From Xanthostigma xanthostigma (Eukaryota; Arthropoda; Insecta; Raphidioptera; Raphidiidae), in contig OY754464.1 of NCBI GenBank assembly GCA_963575645.1, positions 79,334,948-79,398,947 of the forward strand: a DNA stretch of 64,000 nt. Direction: 5' to 3'. The position numbers and the translations under genes are program-made. Positions 33,030-43,328 of this stretch are shown here, in pieces; the first letter of the stretch is position 1, and each line of letters starts with the position of its first letter. The notes under the pieces were generated by a model. That model searched no databases and was not told where the DNA came from. It worked only from the letters and a program-made list of their open reading frames with translations.

Positions 33030-34240
33030 CGAAATAAAAACTTTTTTTGAAAAATTGATCTCCTTCAAAAAAGGTCAATAAAAGGCGTAAAATTTAAGTT
33101 TTAAGATCGACGCCAATTTAATGCACCTATAGTCTAGTCTAGTTACGTGTAAGCATCTAGTTCACATCGCACGTTGAAAACTAAAGTGGCATTATGCAAA
33201 AAATGACTTTTTACAGTAGAGCATTTTTTAGTTTTAATATTATTGTTTTGTCCTAAAAAGTTACTATTAAAATACTGCTTATAGAGATTCTTTTGTTAAT
33301 AATGAGACAATTTATTATTGTTTTAATTTATTTTTTGACCACAATGTTAAAAATAAAGTTATTAAAAAAAAGACCTTTTTACAATAATTTTTTGTTTAGT
33401 GTCATTGTTGTCATAACCTATAATCAGTAAATTGGAGACTTCAACAGTGTCACTAAACAAAATGTGTCATTTTATGTATTTACTTACTTGCATTAATTTT
33501 TGTAGCAACTGTAATCAGTAAACTGTCGTTTAACAAAATGTGTCACTTTTTCACTTACAGCGACGTGCGTACCAAACAACTGCTTTGACACAATTAAAAT
33601 AGTGTCGTTATATCAGTCATGACCATGGACAATTCTTTCAAAATATAAAGTGACACTACCTCAGTCTAGCGGAAGTAAGTGGGTTTATGAGCAAACGAAA
33701 ATTTTCGTATAGTGACACTTTTGCAGTAAAACATGAATCTTACAAAAGGTGAAAAGTTAACTTTTTTATATAGTATCACTATTGTTTTCAACGTGCGACA
33801 TGTCCTTTTTGATGAATTCCAGTTCTCCTTCACCGAAAATTATGGTCATGGTGTCATTCGATTCGAAATGACACTTAGAAACTTTTTGAAAAAATTGAAG
33901 TGGGGGACGAAAAAATTGCAACAGTTATAAACATTTTAGTAAAAAGAAGGGTTTGGTTTTTTGCGAATATCTCAAAAACTATTACAGATATCTGAAATCA
34001 CAAAAAAGATTCTGAAAGAGCAGGAAATTTTCTACAAAAAAGTCCCATCTCCCGGAACTACCACCAATATTTCTAATTTTAATTTACAGGTGAAAGTAAC
34101 ACTAAAAAATTTGTTTTCTTGTTTTCATAAACTAAACTACTAGGTACCTACTTATATCAAATTGGCGCCGACCCCAAAACTTTCTTATTTTACGTTTTTA
34201 GTGGCCTTTTTGAAGGAGCTTAAAAGTTTTTTTTAGTTGT
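33030..34240. repeat. Diverged TIR-like element with GTGTCA boxes
   Basis: Imperfect inverted ends (33058-33125 and 34150-34225) share CTCCTTCAAAAAGG, GCGTAAAAT and GGCGCCAATTT. Between them at least ten GTGTCA/TGACAC boxes occur in both orientations, and one segment is duplicated (AATCAGTAAA...CAAAATGTGTCA). No open frame is convincing. It may be an old DNA transposon; the superfamily is unknown. Confidence 0.4.
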
Positions 34241-34789
34241 TAGTGGCTTTTCAATACGTAGTTTAATCGCCTTCGACCTTAATACTTAAAAAAAGAATTT
34301 AAAAAACTGCTGAGCGATTACAAAATACGACATAATGAATTTTAAAACGCTTATTATTAGAAAGTACTGCCAAAATAATCGAAAAGCTTCGTTAAATTAA
34401 AATCTTTTGTTTGACAATTCATTTCTTTTGTTTACATCGAAATAAAACAGAATTCAATTAAAACCATTGCTTTAAAAACAATAGAAACGCACCATACATA
34501 AAACATTTGAACGTTCCATTAAACAACTGAAAACGATAAGATCTTGTATTTAAAACTTTAATTAGCCTCGGCTTTAATATATATAAGATTTTATTTGCTA
34601 GAATCCTGTCGACAAATTTACAGTCAACTGTTTCTGTCAACTCCAAAATGACCTGTTTTTAAAACGGTAATTACAGCTACTTTTCAATCAAGAATAATTG
34701 TTTTCATAAGACTTTGATCTCCACACGTAAAAGATTTTGTCACGGAACCGTTCTCACCATTTGTTTTTTGTCAACAACAATATTGGTTA
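34241..34789. other. Unassigned AT-rich stretch
   Basis: Nothing recognised. Confidence 0.25.
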
Positions 34790-35196
34790 CTAGCGGTCCC
34801 GCCCGGTTTTACCCGGGTGCAAAAGAACGAATGAGGGGAGGGACATGCGTACGCACGTTCATCTTACCGAGATGAATGTTGTGTCCAAATTTCATGATGA
34901 TCAGAGTTACCGTTCAAAAGTTTTTGTCGGACGAACAAATTTTGAGTTATATTTTGCTCCGCTCCTATTGGTCGTATCGTGATATATAATAATAATAATA
35001 ATAATTTCTTTATTTAACAAGTAACACAACTTACCAAAGAGGCGAAGTTCAGCTTTAAAAACTGCTTATAGCCTATAGCCTTCCTCGATAAATGGGCTAT
35101 CTACCAAAAAAAATTCTCAATTCGGACCAGTAGTTCCTGAGATTAGCGCGTTCAACCAAACAAAAAAAACTCTTCAGCTTTATACATTAGTATAGA
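34790..35196 (-). mobile_element. Non-autonomous Helitron, full length
   Basis: The plus strand reads A|CTAGCGGTCCCGCCCGG at the left and ATTAGTATAGA|T at the right, the reverse of A|TC...CTAG|T. The 5' region has AAGCTGAAGAG and GCGCTAATCTCAGGAACTAC. An (AAT)n tract at 34985-35006 next to a TTTATTTAACAAG word may be a small LINE-tail insertion. Confidence 0.8.
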
Positions 35197-35219
35197 TTAG
35201 AGAATTGTTTCATTCAGTA

Positions 35220-35440
35220 ATAGCGGCCCGGTCCGGCTTCGCCCGAGTTTGTAGGTTGCCACCGTTTTTTCGTACGTTGCAAAATTAGTCTCTACGAAAA
35301 GCGATTTTATTATTATTTATGGTAATTTGGCTGCTACAAATTTGCAACGTTAACAATAATGTCGGTTCAGAGAAAAAAGAAAGCAATAAAGTGTCGGGTG
35401 CAAACGGCTATGCTCATTTTCCATATTATATTTTATCAAT
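35220..35440 (-). repeat. Helitron 3'-end fragment
   Basis: TAGCGGCCCGGTCCGGCTTC followed by GTCTCTACGAAAAGCG matches the 3' end of the Helitron at 14228. The 5' end is missing. Confidence 0.6.
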
Positions 35441-35453
35441 ATCATTGACAAAA

Positions 35454-35500
35454 TCTATACCTACTAATACATAAAACTAAAGCTGAAGAGTTTGTTTATA
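35454..35500 (+). repeat. Helitron 5'-end fragment
   Basis: A|TCTATACCTACTAATACAT followed by AAGCTGAAGAGTTTG: a 5' terminus without a matching 3' end. Confidence 0.5.
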
Positions 35501-35744
35501 ATATATTTTACTTATAATATGGTATGGCTGTCCGGTGTCTGTATATATAATAACGGATTACAAAATCTACAGACTGTGAGAGTTGTTTTTTTTATGAATT
35601 ATACAGACGTTAGCTCAATTAATTCAAATAAATAAAATCGTAACTTAGTCTGTAATTGAACAGTTTTAAAGATTCCTAGAGCGAATTTTCAGTTTTCATC
35701 ACTTTTTTCTGTTTATATTTTTTTGTACCTATCTTCTAGTTCTA

Positions 35745-35870
35745 TCTTTATATATAAAGCTGAAGAGTATGTTTGTTTGAACGCACTAATACAGGAACTA
35801 CTGGTTTGAATTGAAAAAAAATAATTTTTGTTGGATAGTCCATTTATGGACAGTTTATATAGATTTGTTT
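35745..35870 (+). repeat. Helitron 5'-end fragment
   Basis: A|TCTTTATATATAAAGCTGA, GTTTGTTTGAACGCAC and GGAACTACTGG match the 5' region of the Helitron at 35196 (read in reverse). No CTAG end follows. The next ~500 bp (35871-36389) hold nothing recognised. Confidence 0.55.
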
Positions 35871-36389
35871 TCACTGGTGTTGTTTAGAATGTGATTAGTT
35901 GCGCGCAGCAAAAAATGTGCTCAGCAGGTCCGTTTCATTTATTTATCTGAGGTTGTTATGATTATAATGCCGAGGCGTGGACGCTAAACGAACTGTTTCC
36001 TGTATTTTTAAAATTAAATTGTGTACCTATGCCGCATCCGAGGTATCAAAATACTGGTATTTTTATTTCCGTGTAATAAAATACGAAAAAATTAAGGTTT
36101 CTTACTAATTTAGGAAGGAAAACTGTACTAAACTATCTTCCACCTAAATTAAACAAAACAACTAACGCTTTTGATTTGATTCTACTAACTTATTTTACTT
36201 GGGAATCAAAACCTATAGGATACTTCCCGTTGGTCTAGAATACATAAAAAAGCAGAAATAAAACACTGTATAAATTCGATTTTCCTTAATACATCGCGCA
36301 CGTGGATCGGTTATCCTTTTCTCTTACACACTGTGTTATGGAGATTTAAAGATTGCGTATGTTCTGTCATAATATAAAAAGATTGCATT

Positions 36390-36475
36390 TGTTCAAAAAC
36401 GAATGCCATTTCAAATATTAGTTAATTTTTCGACATTAATATTTTGTGAAATGCAACGCCCTCTCACTTCACGAT
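36390..36475 (-). repeat. E family fragment
   Basis: ATTTTGTGAAATGCAACGCC and neighbouring words match the middle of the long E elements (4598 and 25152). Confidence 0.45.
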
Positions 36476-36509
36476 TTGTTATTAAACCTATGTAAATAGC
36501 GATATCTAA

Positions 36510-36583
36510 GCAATGTCAATGGTTCAGTGGTAGAATACTCATCTGAAATGCGGGTGGCCCGCGGTTCGATTCCCGGCAGATGC
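36510..36583 (+). tRNA. tRNA-Gly-derived pseudogene
   Basis: It closely follows tRNA-Gly: GGTTCAGTGGTAGAAT in the D arm, CTCATCTGAAATGCGGG at the anticodon arm, GGTTCGATTCCCGG at the T arm, and a 3' end CAGATGC. The anticodon position reads GAA instead of GCC and several acceptor and T-stem pairs are lost, so it is not a functional glycine tRNA. An AT-rich tract follows, as with the other tRNA-like loci here. Confidence 0.55.
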
Positions 36584-36659
36584 GCAACAAATGTTATTTT
36601 TATTTTTATAGAGTTGCAAATCACACGATTAATTTTTGTTTAATAATCATATTATAGTA

Positions 36660-37000
36660 AAAATACAATGGAATTCCTTGGAGGAGGCTTTTACCCGAAA
36701 GGGGTCCGCACAATTTTTTAATTTAAATTAATTTAAATATATTTATAATTATTCTGCATGAAATGAATTGTTGTTTAGATTTAAATTTCTATAATTTTAA
36801 TATATTAGTTTTGTTGGATTTTATTGATTATAATTTTGTTCTTTAATTTAATTATTATTTATTTTTAATTTTCAATAATAACTATTTCTGTATAAAGGAA
36901 ATTGTCAAAATTGCAATAGAAATTTAAGGTAATGTACGGCATTGCAGTAGAATTTATTTGTACGGAATTAAATAAAGCTTTATTATTATTATTATTACTA
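36660..37000 (+). repeat. Possible LINE 3'-end region
   Basis: CTTGGAGGAGGCTTTTACCC recalls the 3' untranslated end of lepidopteran LINEs. Further on, GAATTAAATAAAGC runs into an ATT triplet tail (36977-36998), like the LINE tail at 43727. No protein sequence is left. Confidence 0.35.
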
Positions 37001-37670
37001 CGTTCCAACTGGGTGTCCCACGACACCTCTCATCTTTTTTTTTTTTTGGCACGGGAACTGAAAATACTTCTATTAAAGCCGAAGATAGTTCAGAACGCAA
37101 GGACGATAGAAGTGTGGGGCTATATTATTACAGCGCACAAGGAGGATCGAGTGAGTTGATGAACTGAAGCCAAACAAAAGCCGGCGGTGGTGTTCTGTTT
37201 CAACAAACAGCAATCTCTTGTTGTGCGACCCTCGACAAGGTGAACGAGTGTCGAAACTAACACTGAAAACAATAACCTGAAAACGTATTAACTCAACAAT
37301 AATAATAATAATAATAATATGAAGATCAAAATACAAACAAACGGAAAATCAGTTGAACCCCCCATGATTTTATTTTAGTTTAATCAAAGCCCCCTATGGT
37401 GACTCATATTTATTTTCTAGGTTTTAGTACATTATTGTTTGTACAATAAAAGCGGTTAACTAAGTTTTATTACCTATTTTATTTTTAAGTTTTTAGTGTG
37501 CTTTATTAAAAGTGCGATTTTCAACCGGACGAATGCCGGACCGGTCAGTTAGCTACTATAATATTGTATTGTCATCGGAACTACATACGTGTGCAAAATT
37601 TCAACTCAATCGGATAATGGAAAGTAGTCGAAAAAGCTGTCCCAAGATTTGAAACAAACATGTTAGTAGT
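37001..37670. other. Unassigned stretch with an (ATA)n tract
   Basis: Holds a short AAT triplet run near 37300-37320; otherwise nothing recognised. Confidence 0.25.
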
Positions 37671-37829
37671 CAGAGTGCCCGTCGGTAAAAATTTTACTGA
37701 CACATACTCTCCCCAAACTTTGTATATGGCTTCATTAGGTTTAGTCTGACACCTATTTCTTCTATGACTTTTCTTGATTTTGGGGCGTTTTCCCTCTAAA
37801 TTTTCCGAAAGATGTCGTTTTGACGACAT
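37581..37829 (-). pseudogene. Left-arm copy of an unknown 73-codon frame
   Basis: It starts MSSKRHLSENLEGKRPKIKK and matches the right-arm frame for about 53 residues, then diverges where the palindrome ends. Against the right arm I see mostly amino-acid-changing differences (P/L, T/N, G/R, R/K) and one silent change, so there is no sign of protein-level constraint. The protein is unknown; the start is rich in K and R. Confidence 0.35.
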
Positions 37830-38188
37830 GTAAAAATTTATAGATACTGTTTGTTTTTTTAATTGGATAGCTTAAATAATGTTCTCTGACACATAATATG
37901 AACCATTTAAAATGTCTGACATATTCGAGGTGTCAGACATTTTAAATGGTCAGAGAACATTATTTTAGCGTATTGGTTGAAGTTTTTAAGCTATCCAATT
38001 AAAAAACAAACAGTATCTATAAATTTTTACATGTCGTCAAAACGACATCCTTCGGAAACATTAGAGGGAAAACGCCCCAAAATCAAGAAAAGTCATAGAG
38101 GAAATAGGTGTCAGACTAGGCCTAATGAAGCCATATACAAAGTTTGGGGAGAGTATGTGTCAGTAAAATTTTTGCCGACGGGCACTCT
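37671..38188. repeat. Long foldback with coding arms
   Basis: Left arm 37671-37921 and right arm 37931-38188 are near-complete reverse complements around a 9-base loop (37922-37930). The stem starts with TGTCAGACATTTTAAATGGT next to the loop. Both arms contain the same 73-codon frame region in opposite directions. A transcript across it would form a ~250-bp hairpin. Confidence 0.8.
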
Positions 38189-38252
38189 GACTATTAAAGA
38201 TATAAAAAAATATAATGAAATATACGAAGTCAAGCTAAATAAAAGCGTTTAA
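38031..38252 (+). CDS. Unknown 73-codon frame, right arm of foldback
   Basis: It starts MSSKRHPSETLEGKRPKIKK; a middle EYVSVKFLPTGTLTIKDIKK and the end EVKLNKSV extend beyond the palindrome. It has a basic N-terminal third and a beta-like C-terminal part; no signal peptide or membrane segment. The frame is open a further 18 codons upstream, but the homologous start is the ATG at 38031. I do not recognise a family; it may be a fragment of a TE protein. Confidence 0.3.
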   Translation: MSSKRHPSETLEGKRPKIKKSHRGNRCQTRPNEAIYKVWGEYVSVKFLPTGTLTIKDIKKYNEIYEVKLNKSV

Positions 38253-38794
38253 AAATCAAACGCAGCAGTCTCGCTTACAATTAAACTGCCAAAAATTTTG
38301 AAAATTGTGTGCAAAGCAGCTATTTTATAAGGAGTACGTGCAAAAAATGTAGTACTGCATATGTTACTAGCGGTGCGTCACCCCTCTGATTGTAAAAGTC
38401 CTACTCAGGGCGAAAAGGAGCTGGCAACAGAACAAATCAAAGGATAATCCTGAAAATCTTACACAGATGATAAAAGATGAAAAAACAAGTACCTACCTAT
38501 AATTGACGTAAATTTCGTTACACACAAAGAACCAAATGGTTGCATTCAATTATTTAGAATAGGATCCTCCTGCCAATCAATATTTTACAATTTTGAACAG
38601 CGTACACAAACAAACAAACAAACAAATAATGTAAACAAAATATTTCGTTCTTATATCCTACCTCTTAATTCAAAACAAGAATTTAAAAAAAGGTGTTCAT
38701 TTCAAATAGCTCAGTTTAAGCGCCCATATGATGACGTGAAAGCTGCACCTTGCGAGCAGGTCACTTTCGCACATAGATACAGAGAGGTGTGTAC
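38253..38794. other. Unassigned stretch
   Basis: No repeat or frame recognised. Confidence 0.25.
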
Positions 38795-39058
38795 ATGGAA
38801 AGAGATGTATATAGTCACTTTATTAAATAAAAAATACGACACATTTCAGGCTATCCATGTATACGACACTAGAAATAATTCGATGTGATTTTGCCAAAAT
38901 CCAAAATGTCTAATAATAGTGCTGAATATCACGCACTAAAAATGTTCAATATGTTGCCTCTTTATATAAAAAATATGAAATTAAATAAATTAAAAAAAGA
39001 AATTAAGGCCACTTTGCTTACTCAATGTCTTTATAATATTGATGAATTTAGATTTTAA
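38795..39058 (+). pseudogene. LINE reverse-transcriptase C-terminus remnant
   Basis: With one frameshift, the reading HVYDTRNN (near 38856) is followed by YHALKMFNMLPLYIKN and the C-terminus LYNIDEFRF before a stop at 39056. The order of a TRN motif, an LP motif and a C-terminal YNIDEF-like end is typical of the last domain of CR1/jockey-type LINE ORF2. A second LINE at 44773-44820 ends FYNIDEFFNYQF. The rest of the ORF is missing. Confidence 0.5.
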
Positions 39059-39472
39059 TTATGTATTTTACCTATACAAAGTAACAAGGCGTGGTTCAAC
39101 TACAGGCGGCCAATCAGCTGAGGCTGTCTAGCGATGACGTATCTCCATAGCGGGGTTATCCTATGTTTAAAATTACTTTGAAAAATACAAAGATTTTTTT
39201 CTTGTAGATGAGGCTTCCGAAAAAGACTCAAAAAATATTTGATTGTATATTTGTAACGTAAATTAAATCCTATCAATATCTTCCTTTTCTTTTCCGTAGA
39301 GAGAGAAAGAGAGAGAGATTACCTTTACTATTTGCACGTTTTTATTCCCATCCAAACAGTTTCACATTAAAAATGCAAATGTTTTAAACAAAGTGTATCA
39401 ACAGAGAATAGACATACCTACAACTAGGACAAACAATTAATGAAGCAAGAAGACTGTACTAAAATAAATATA
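39059..39472. other. Unassigned stretch with a (GA)n run
   Basis: A short GAGA run lies at about 39300-39318; nothing else is recognised. Confidence 0.25.
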
Positions 39473-39982
39473 CAGACTGATTTTCAAGTTGATTCTTTTT
39501 TTTAACAGCATGTAGAATCAAATATAGACGAACAGATATTTCAAGTAACTTTTTTATCAAAACTCAAAAATGAAAAAGGAACCGGCTTTCAAAGTTTTAT
39601 TGAATTTTATCAAATTTTGAGGTAGGTCCTGGCTTTATGTTATGTCACTATGGAAATATGTTATGTCATTATCGAGTATGCACAGAAATGGTTCGCGTTT
39701 TCACAAAGATGCGTGCGTCGTAGCCATGCTTGTAGTAGCGATAAGAGAGAGAGAGAGATTGTGAATTATAGACGCTCAACAGCTGAGGTCATCAGCGTAG
39801 TAGCAATAAGGGTCTTCCACGAATGATTTGGGATGCATTTCCGATTCGTGCTATCATTTCTTCGCGTGTGTTAACCGGGCTTTTGAATTAATTAAATAAG
39901 ATTTAATTAAACTTTGAACGGCTGTTTCTCTCTTATTTTTGAGTTTTGAAAAAAAAAATGAATCAACTTAAAAATCATTCTG
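39473..39982 (-). mobile_element. R8 long-TIR mariner-like element, copy a
   Basis: It is TATA-flanked with ends CAGACTGATTTTCAAGTTGA and complement; the inverted arms are about 170 bp. The centre, on the minus strand, keeps a decayed relative of the transposase C-terminus seen in copies b and c (EEMIARIGNASQIIRG-like words). Internally deleted and non-autonomous. Confidence 0.75.
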
Positions 39983-40324
39983 TATATATTATATGCATCT
40001 TTTGAGTAGCCGTCGTAGGCGTATCATAAAACTGTACTTAGTCTGCAACATGTATATTATGAAACATGTGCCACTGTAGCGTTCATTAGCAAAACTCGCC
40101 AAGAGGGCATCCTTTACTTTTATTCCTTCGGAGCGACACTTCTGACCTAGCACTGTACATACGACGACGTGTTTGTGAGGTGGCTCTTAAGGATGGAACG
40201 CCATTTAGAATAAAAAAATAATTATTTAAAATAGAAAAACAAGAAACCCGACTACACAAAAATGAAACTAATAATAATAACACATTTATTAACATTAGTA
40301 GAAGTTTTGTTTCAAAATATGTAT

Positions 40325-40370
40325 TGAAGGAGATTTATTTGGTTGAGGAACAATAGAAATAAGTATTATT
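40325..40370 (-). repeat. Penelope-like terminal fragment
   Basis: GAAGGAGATTTATTTGGTTG and AGGAACAATAGAAATAAG are the complement of 40905-40945, the outer part of the inverted terminal pair at 40700-40945. Confidence 0.4.
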
Positions 40371-40530
40371 TTAAACAAGTTACATTGGACACATTTATAC
40401 AATTTTCAGTAAAAATCAGTCGTTTTTTTTTAAAGAAAAATAGTAATTTTAATACCCGTTGGTGACATTTTTTATTTTAATTTATTTTATACATAACAAC
40501 AATACTGAGAAAACAGACAGCATTGATTCT

Positions 40531-40559
40531 CCGAAGATGGCATAAAGTTTGCCGAAACG
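40531..40559 (+). ncRNA. Hammerhead-ribozyme-like core
   Basis: CCGAAGA, then GGCA...TGCC as stem II, then GAAACG. One core position departs from CTGANGA, so activity is doubtful. AATAAAATGCAATAAAAA follows, as in Penelope-like 3' ends. Confidence 0.35.
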
Positions 40560-40734
40560 TCAGACAATAAAATGCAATAAAAAACCTTCAGTATTTGCTT
40601 ACTTCATTGATCCTATACCACCAGGATTCATCCTTTAATCTTCCAACATTTAAACAGGATCATCATCACTCTAAATTATTAGAGTTATTTTTTACAAAAA
40701 AAATAAGCTTTACCAAAGTATCGCTTGTGGCCAA

Positions 40735-40763
40735 CGTTTCGAAAATTATATTTCCATCCTCAG
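40735..40763 (-). ncRNA. Hammerhead-like core, left arm
   Basis: Minus strand: CTGAGGA, stem II GGAAAT...ATTTTC (imperfect), GAAACG. Partner of the motif at 40839-40867. Confidence 0.4.
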
Positions 40764-40838
40764 GGCCTATGAACATGTATAGTATTCAATTACAATTATA
40801 TTTCTAAATTACAAATAAATGCACTATGTTCATAGGCC

Positions 40839-40867
40839 CTGAGGATGAAAATATAATTTTCGAAACG
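40839..40867 (+). ncRNA. Hammerhead-like core, right arm
   Basis: Plus strand: CTGAGGA, stem II GAAAAT...ATTTTC, GAAACG. Confidence 0.4.
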
Positions 40868-40956
40868 TTGGCCACAAGCGATACTTTGTTAAAGCTTATT
40901 TTTCTATTGTTCCTCAGCCAAATAAATCTCCTTCAACATTTATTAACCTTTATATA

Positions 40957-41117
40957 TGTTACGGTAAATGTAAACTCTTGGGAAATGTACACTTTTACCG
41001 TAAAATGTGCCGGGAAATGTGTACATTTTTCGCAATATCTACATTTAATGTACACATTTCCAAGCACATTTTACGGTAAAAGTGTACATTTCCCAAGAGT
41101 TTACATTTACCGTAACA
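40957..41117. mobile_element. Palindromic MITE
   Basis: Arms of about 70 bp, TGTTACGGTAAATGTAAACT onward, are almost perfect reverse complements around a short loop. The termini TGTTACGG...CCGTAACA resemble the palindrome at 9201-9351. A 157-codon frame running through it has no protein meaning. Confidence 0.75.
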
Positions 41118-41780
41118 TCCGCAGGAAGGTTCGTCAAGAAGAAAATCAGTCAGAAAAGCTCAACACGCAGCAAGCGGAGACCTGTTGCATGTTGAGGTTT
41201 CCCGACTTGTTTTCTTCTTTTCAGTTATTAGTTTCATTTTTATGTAGTCGGGTGTCTAGATTTGTTTTAAATAATTCATTTTCATTGTCTTCTTTTTAGT
41301 TATTCATTCGAGTTTTTTCTTTTGGTACATAGTTTGTGTAAAAATGATAGCATAAAAACACGTGTTAATATATTTTGACTGCAGATTATCTAGTATTTTT
41401 TGCAACCCTGTTTATATATAAGTTTTCACATTTTACAGCGTCAGCTTTGTGTGTGTAGCCGAGTGCCAAGGGGTTGAGAAGACACCGGACGGAGGTCGGA
41501 GGATACACACATAAACAGACACCCCTCTCAGAAATGACTGTGTACACAGAAATACTGCCCACTTGAGATGGATTATGTCAATAAATCTACTAGGGATGTT
41601 CTGAAAATGTTCTCAGATTAAAATCCGGATTACTACAAACGTTTTGACGTTCAAACATAATATTGATTTCACTTCAACAAATTGTATATACGTTCTGTCC
41701 AACATTTATACACTCGGACTCATGTATTTCCAACCGATTTTACTCACTTATTTTCAAAGTTTTTACTTCTTATTTCTTAC
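41118..41780. other. Unassigned stretch
   Basis: No repeat or frame recognised. Confidence 0.25.
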
Positions 41781-42045
41781 GCAAAGTGTAAATTGTTCAG
41801 TCGGTGTAGTAATACCGAGGTAACTGTAAAGATAGAATAGATAAATGAACTGTGTATACAAATGCTAGTGCAGTGCGGTTAGTAAACAATTGACTGAAGC
41901 TATATAAATCTGGTTTAACATAAATAACTTCTTGTAAATATTCGTGTGTGTATATAGTTAATAGATAAGTGTGAATAAAATTGTGGTGTGTTCCTGTATT
42001 GTAAATAATTTGTGTACCTACATAATTAGTGACTTTATTTTATTT
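41781..42045 (+). repeat. LTR fragment
   Basis: The order ACCGAGGTAACTG, ATAAATGAACTGTG, GTGTATATAGTTAATA, GTGGTGTGTTCCTGT and TAGTGACTTTATT matches 8040-8190 in the LTR at 7735-8341. It stops where an R-A fragment begins. Confidence 0.55.
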
Positions 42046-42110
42046 ACCATTCCAGCTCCACAAACGGGAAATGTTACTTATTTAGGTCAATGTTTCAAAA
42101 ATTTTAGAAC
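42046..42110 (+). repeat. R-A 5'-end fragment
   Basis: ACCATTCCAGCTCCACAAAC and TTTAGGTCAATGTTTC are a diverged R-A start; it may have inserted into the LTR fragment on its left. Confidence 0.4.
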
Positions 42111-42430
42111 ATTTTTGCATTATCAAGGATTTCTCTAATATTTTCCCACAGTTGAAACATTCCCTCTTTAATACTTCTCCCCTGTTGAATAATTTCCCTT
42201 TAACGTTGCAGAAAATTTAAAACAAATACGTCGCTAAAAAGTTGCACTTCAAAAAGTTAGAAATATCAGAAGAAAATAATTTCGGTTGCATCATTTTCTT
42301 TTCCGCATAATTATTTTCTAGTAGGTTGGTACTCTGAACTTTGCGCAGTGACACTTTCAATTACGCCCTCGTATATTCAAAAAGTCCGTTCAGCGAACAG
42401 ATGCACAAAGTAAGGACAGTGTAAAATTAG

Positions 42431-42728
42431 CACGCTAACGCAGCGTTTCCTAAACTTTTTCACCTACGGACCCTTACAGAAGAGCAAAATTACTGTAAAT
42501 CAAATGTAATTTTTTCACTTCTTTGCATAATCTGTTGTCTGACTGCTCAGAATGACGCCATGTTGGTTTGTGGGCGTTGGTTCATATTGTCCACGTAACA
42601 AGATACTGTTTCCTAATTTAAAAATCTGTCTTGGGAGCTAGCAGGCGAGCCCGCAGTGACGTCATTTCCAGTCTTGTAGCCAGCCTACCGAGCAGTGTTT
42701 CCAGCCTCGTGTGCAGCGGCCTTTAGTC
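42431..42728 (+). repeat. R9 repeat, copy 1
   Basis: It matches 58315-58590 in reverse, through GTGGGCG, AACAAGATAC, GCAGGCGAGCCCGCAGTGAC, GTCATTTC and CGTGTGCAGCGGCC. The right end is followed by the hAT MITE at 42729. Confidence 0.5.
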
Positions 42729-43320
42729 TAGTGATGTGTCGCTCCTGAACGAGTCGTTCATAATGAACGACTACTTTCTCGAAGCGGAGCGAGTCGCTCT
42801 TTTTTGTGAATGACTCACTCCGAGCGCCATAGCGCTCTGTGCTGAGCTGTTCTGTACTGTTGCATTCGCACATTTACAGAGCGCACACAGCACAGGCCAC
42901 AGAGGTACTAGTGAATTTTCCACGTACAGAGTTATCTTTGCTGAGTCATTTAATGTTGATTGACACACTGTAAGTGTAATAGTACTAAGCTTACCGTGAC
43001 TTAAGCCATTCACATTGACGTCGTTGACAAAGATATCATATTGTAACAATAATCATTATTATTGTTAAGCTTTTATTATACTTTATCCGAAATGCGAATA
43101 ATATAAGATCAGAATCATATTAAAATGAGCTCAGAGCTGAGCGTGTGTATTGTGCTGTGCAATGCTTCGTGACTCCTGAGCATGCATGATGACAATTCAC
43201 ACCTCTGCAGTTTGCACTCTTGTGTAGTGCGTACTGTCTTGTGTCGCTCCTTTGAACGACTCCCTCTGAGCGACTCTTTTTAGTGAGTTTCCAATAAAGA
43301 CTCATGTGAACACATCACTA
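42729..43320 (+). mobile_element. hAT-type MITE, 'GAGTCG' family, copy 2
   Basis: The ends TAGTGATGTGTC and complement (ACACATCACTA) are flanked by identical 8 bp CTTTAGTC (42721-42728 and 43321-43328). Subterminal GAACGAGTCGTTCA-type words recur. Two short minus-strand frames in it are shared with the other copies and are not genes. Confidence 0.85.
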
Positions 43321-43328
43321 CTTTAGTC

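Larger units (their letters stand above)
40700..40945. repeat. Inverted pair of Penelope-like terminal repeats
   Basis: Left arm 40700-40778 and right arm 40825-40906 are reverse complements (AAGCTTTACCAAAGTATCGC; TTGTGGCCAACGTTTCGAAA; CAGGGCCTATGAACAT), separated by 46 bp. Each arm has a hammerhead-like core on opposite strands. Penelope-like elements often end in such direct or inverted pseudo-LTRs. No coding part lies between them. Confidence 0.65.

Noticed and set aside
36510-36583. Functional tRNA-Gly gene
   Set aside because: The anticodon position is GAA, and acceptor and T-stem pairs are lost.
37671-38188. Assembly artefact explaining the head-to-head palindrome
   Set aside because: Arms differ by several substitutions and indels and the right arm extends the frame beyond the palindrome, which argues for a real, older inverted duplication; not fully excluded.
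40826-41299. 157-codon plus-strand open frame, the second longest in the window
   Set aside because: It runs through a Penelope-like terminal arm and a perfect palindromic MITE; the middle translates a palindrome and has no protein character.
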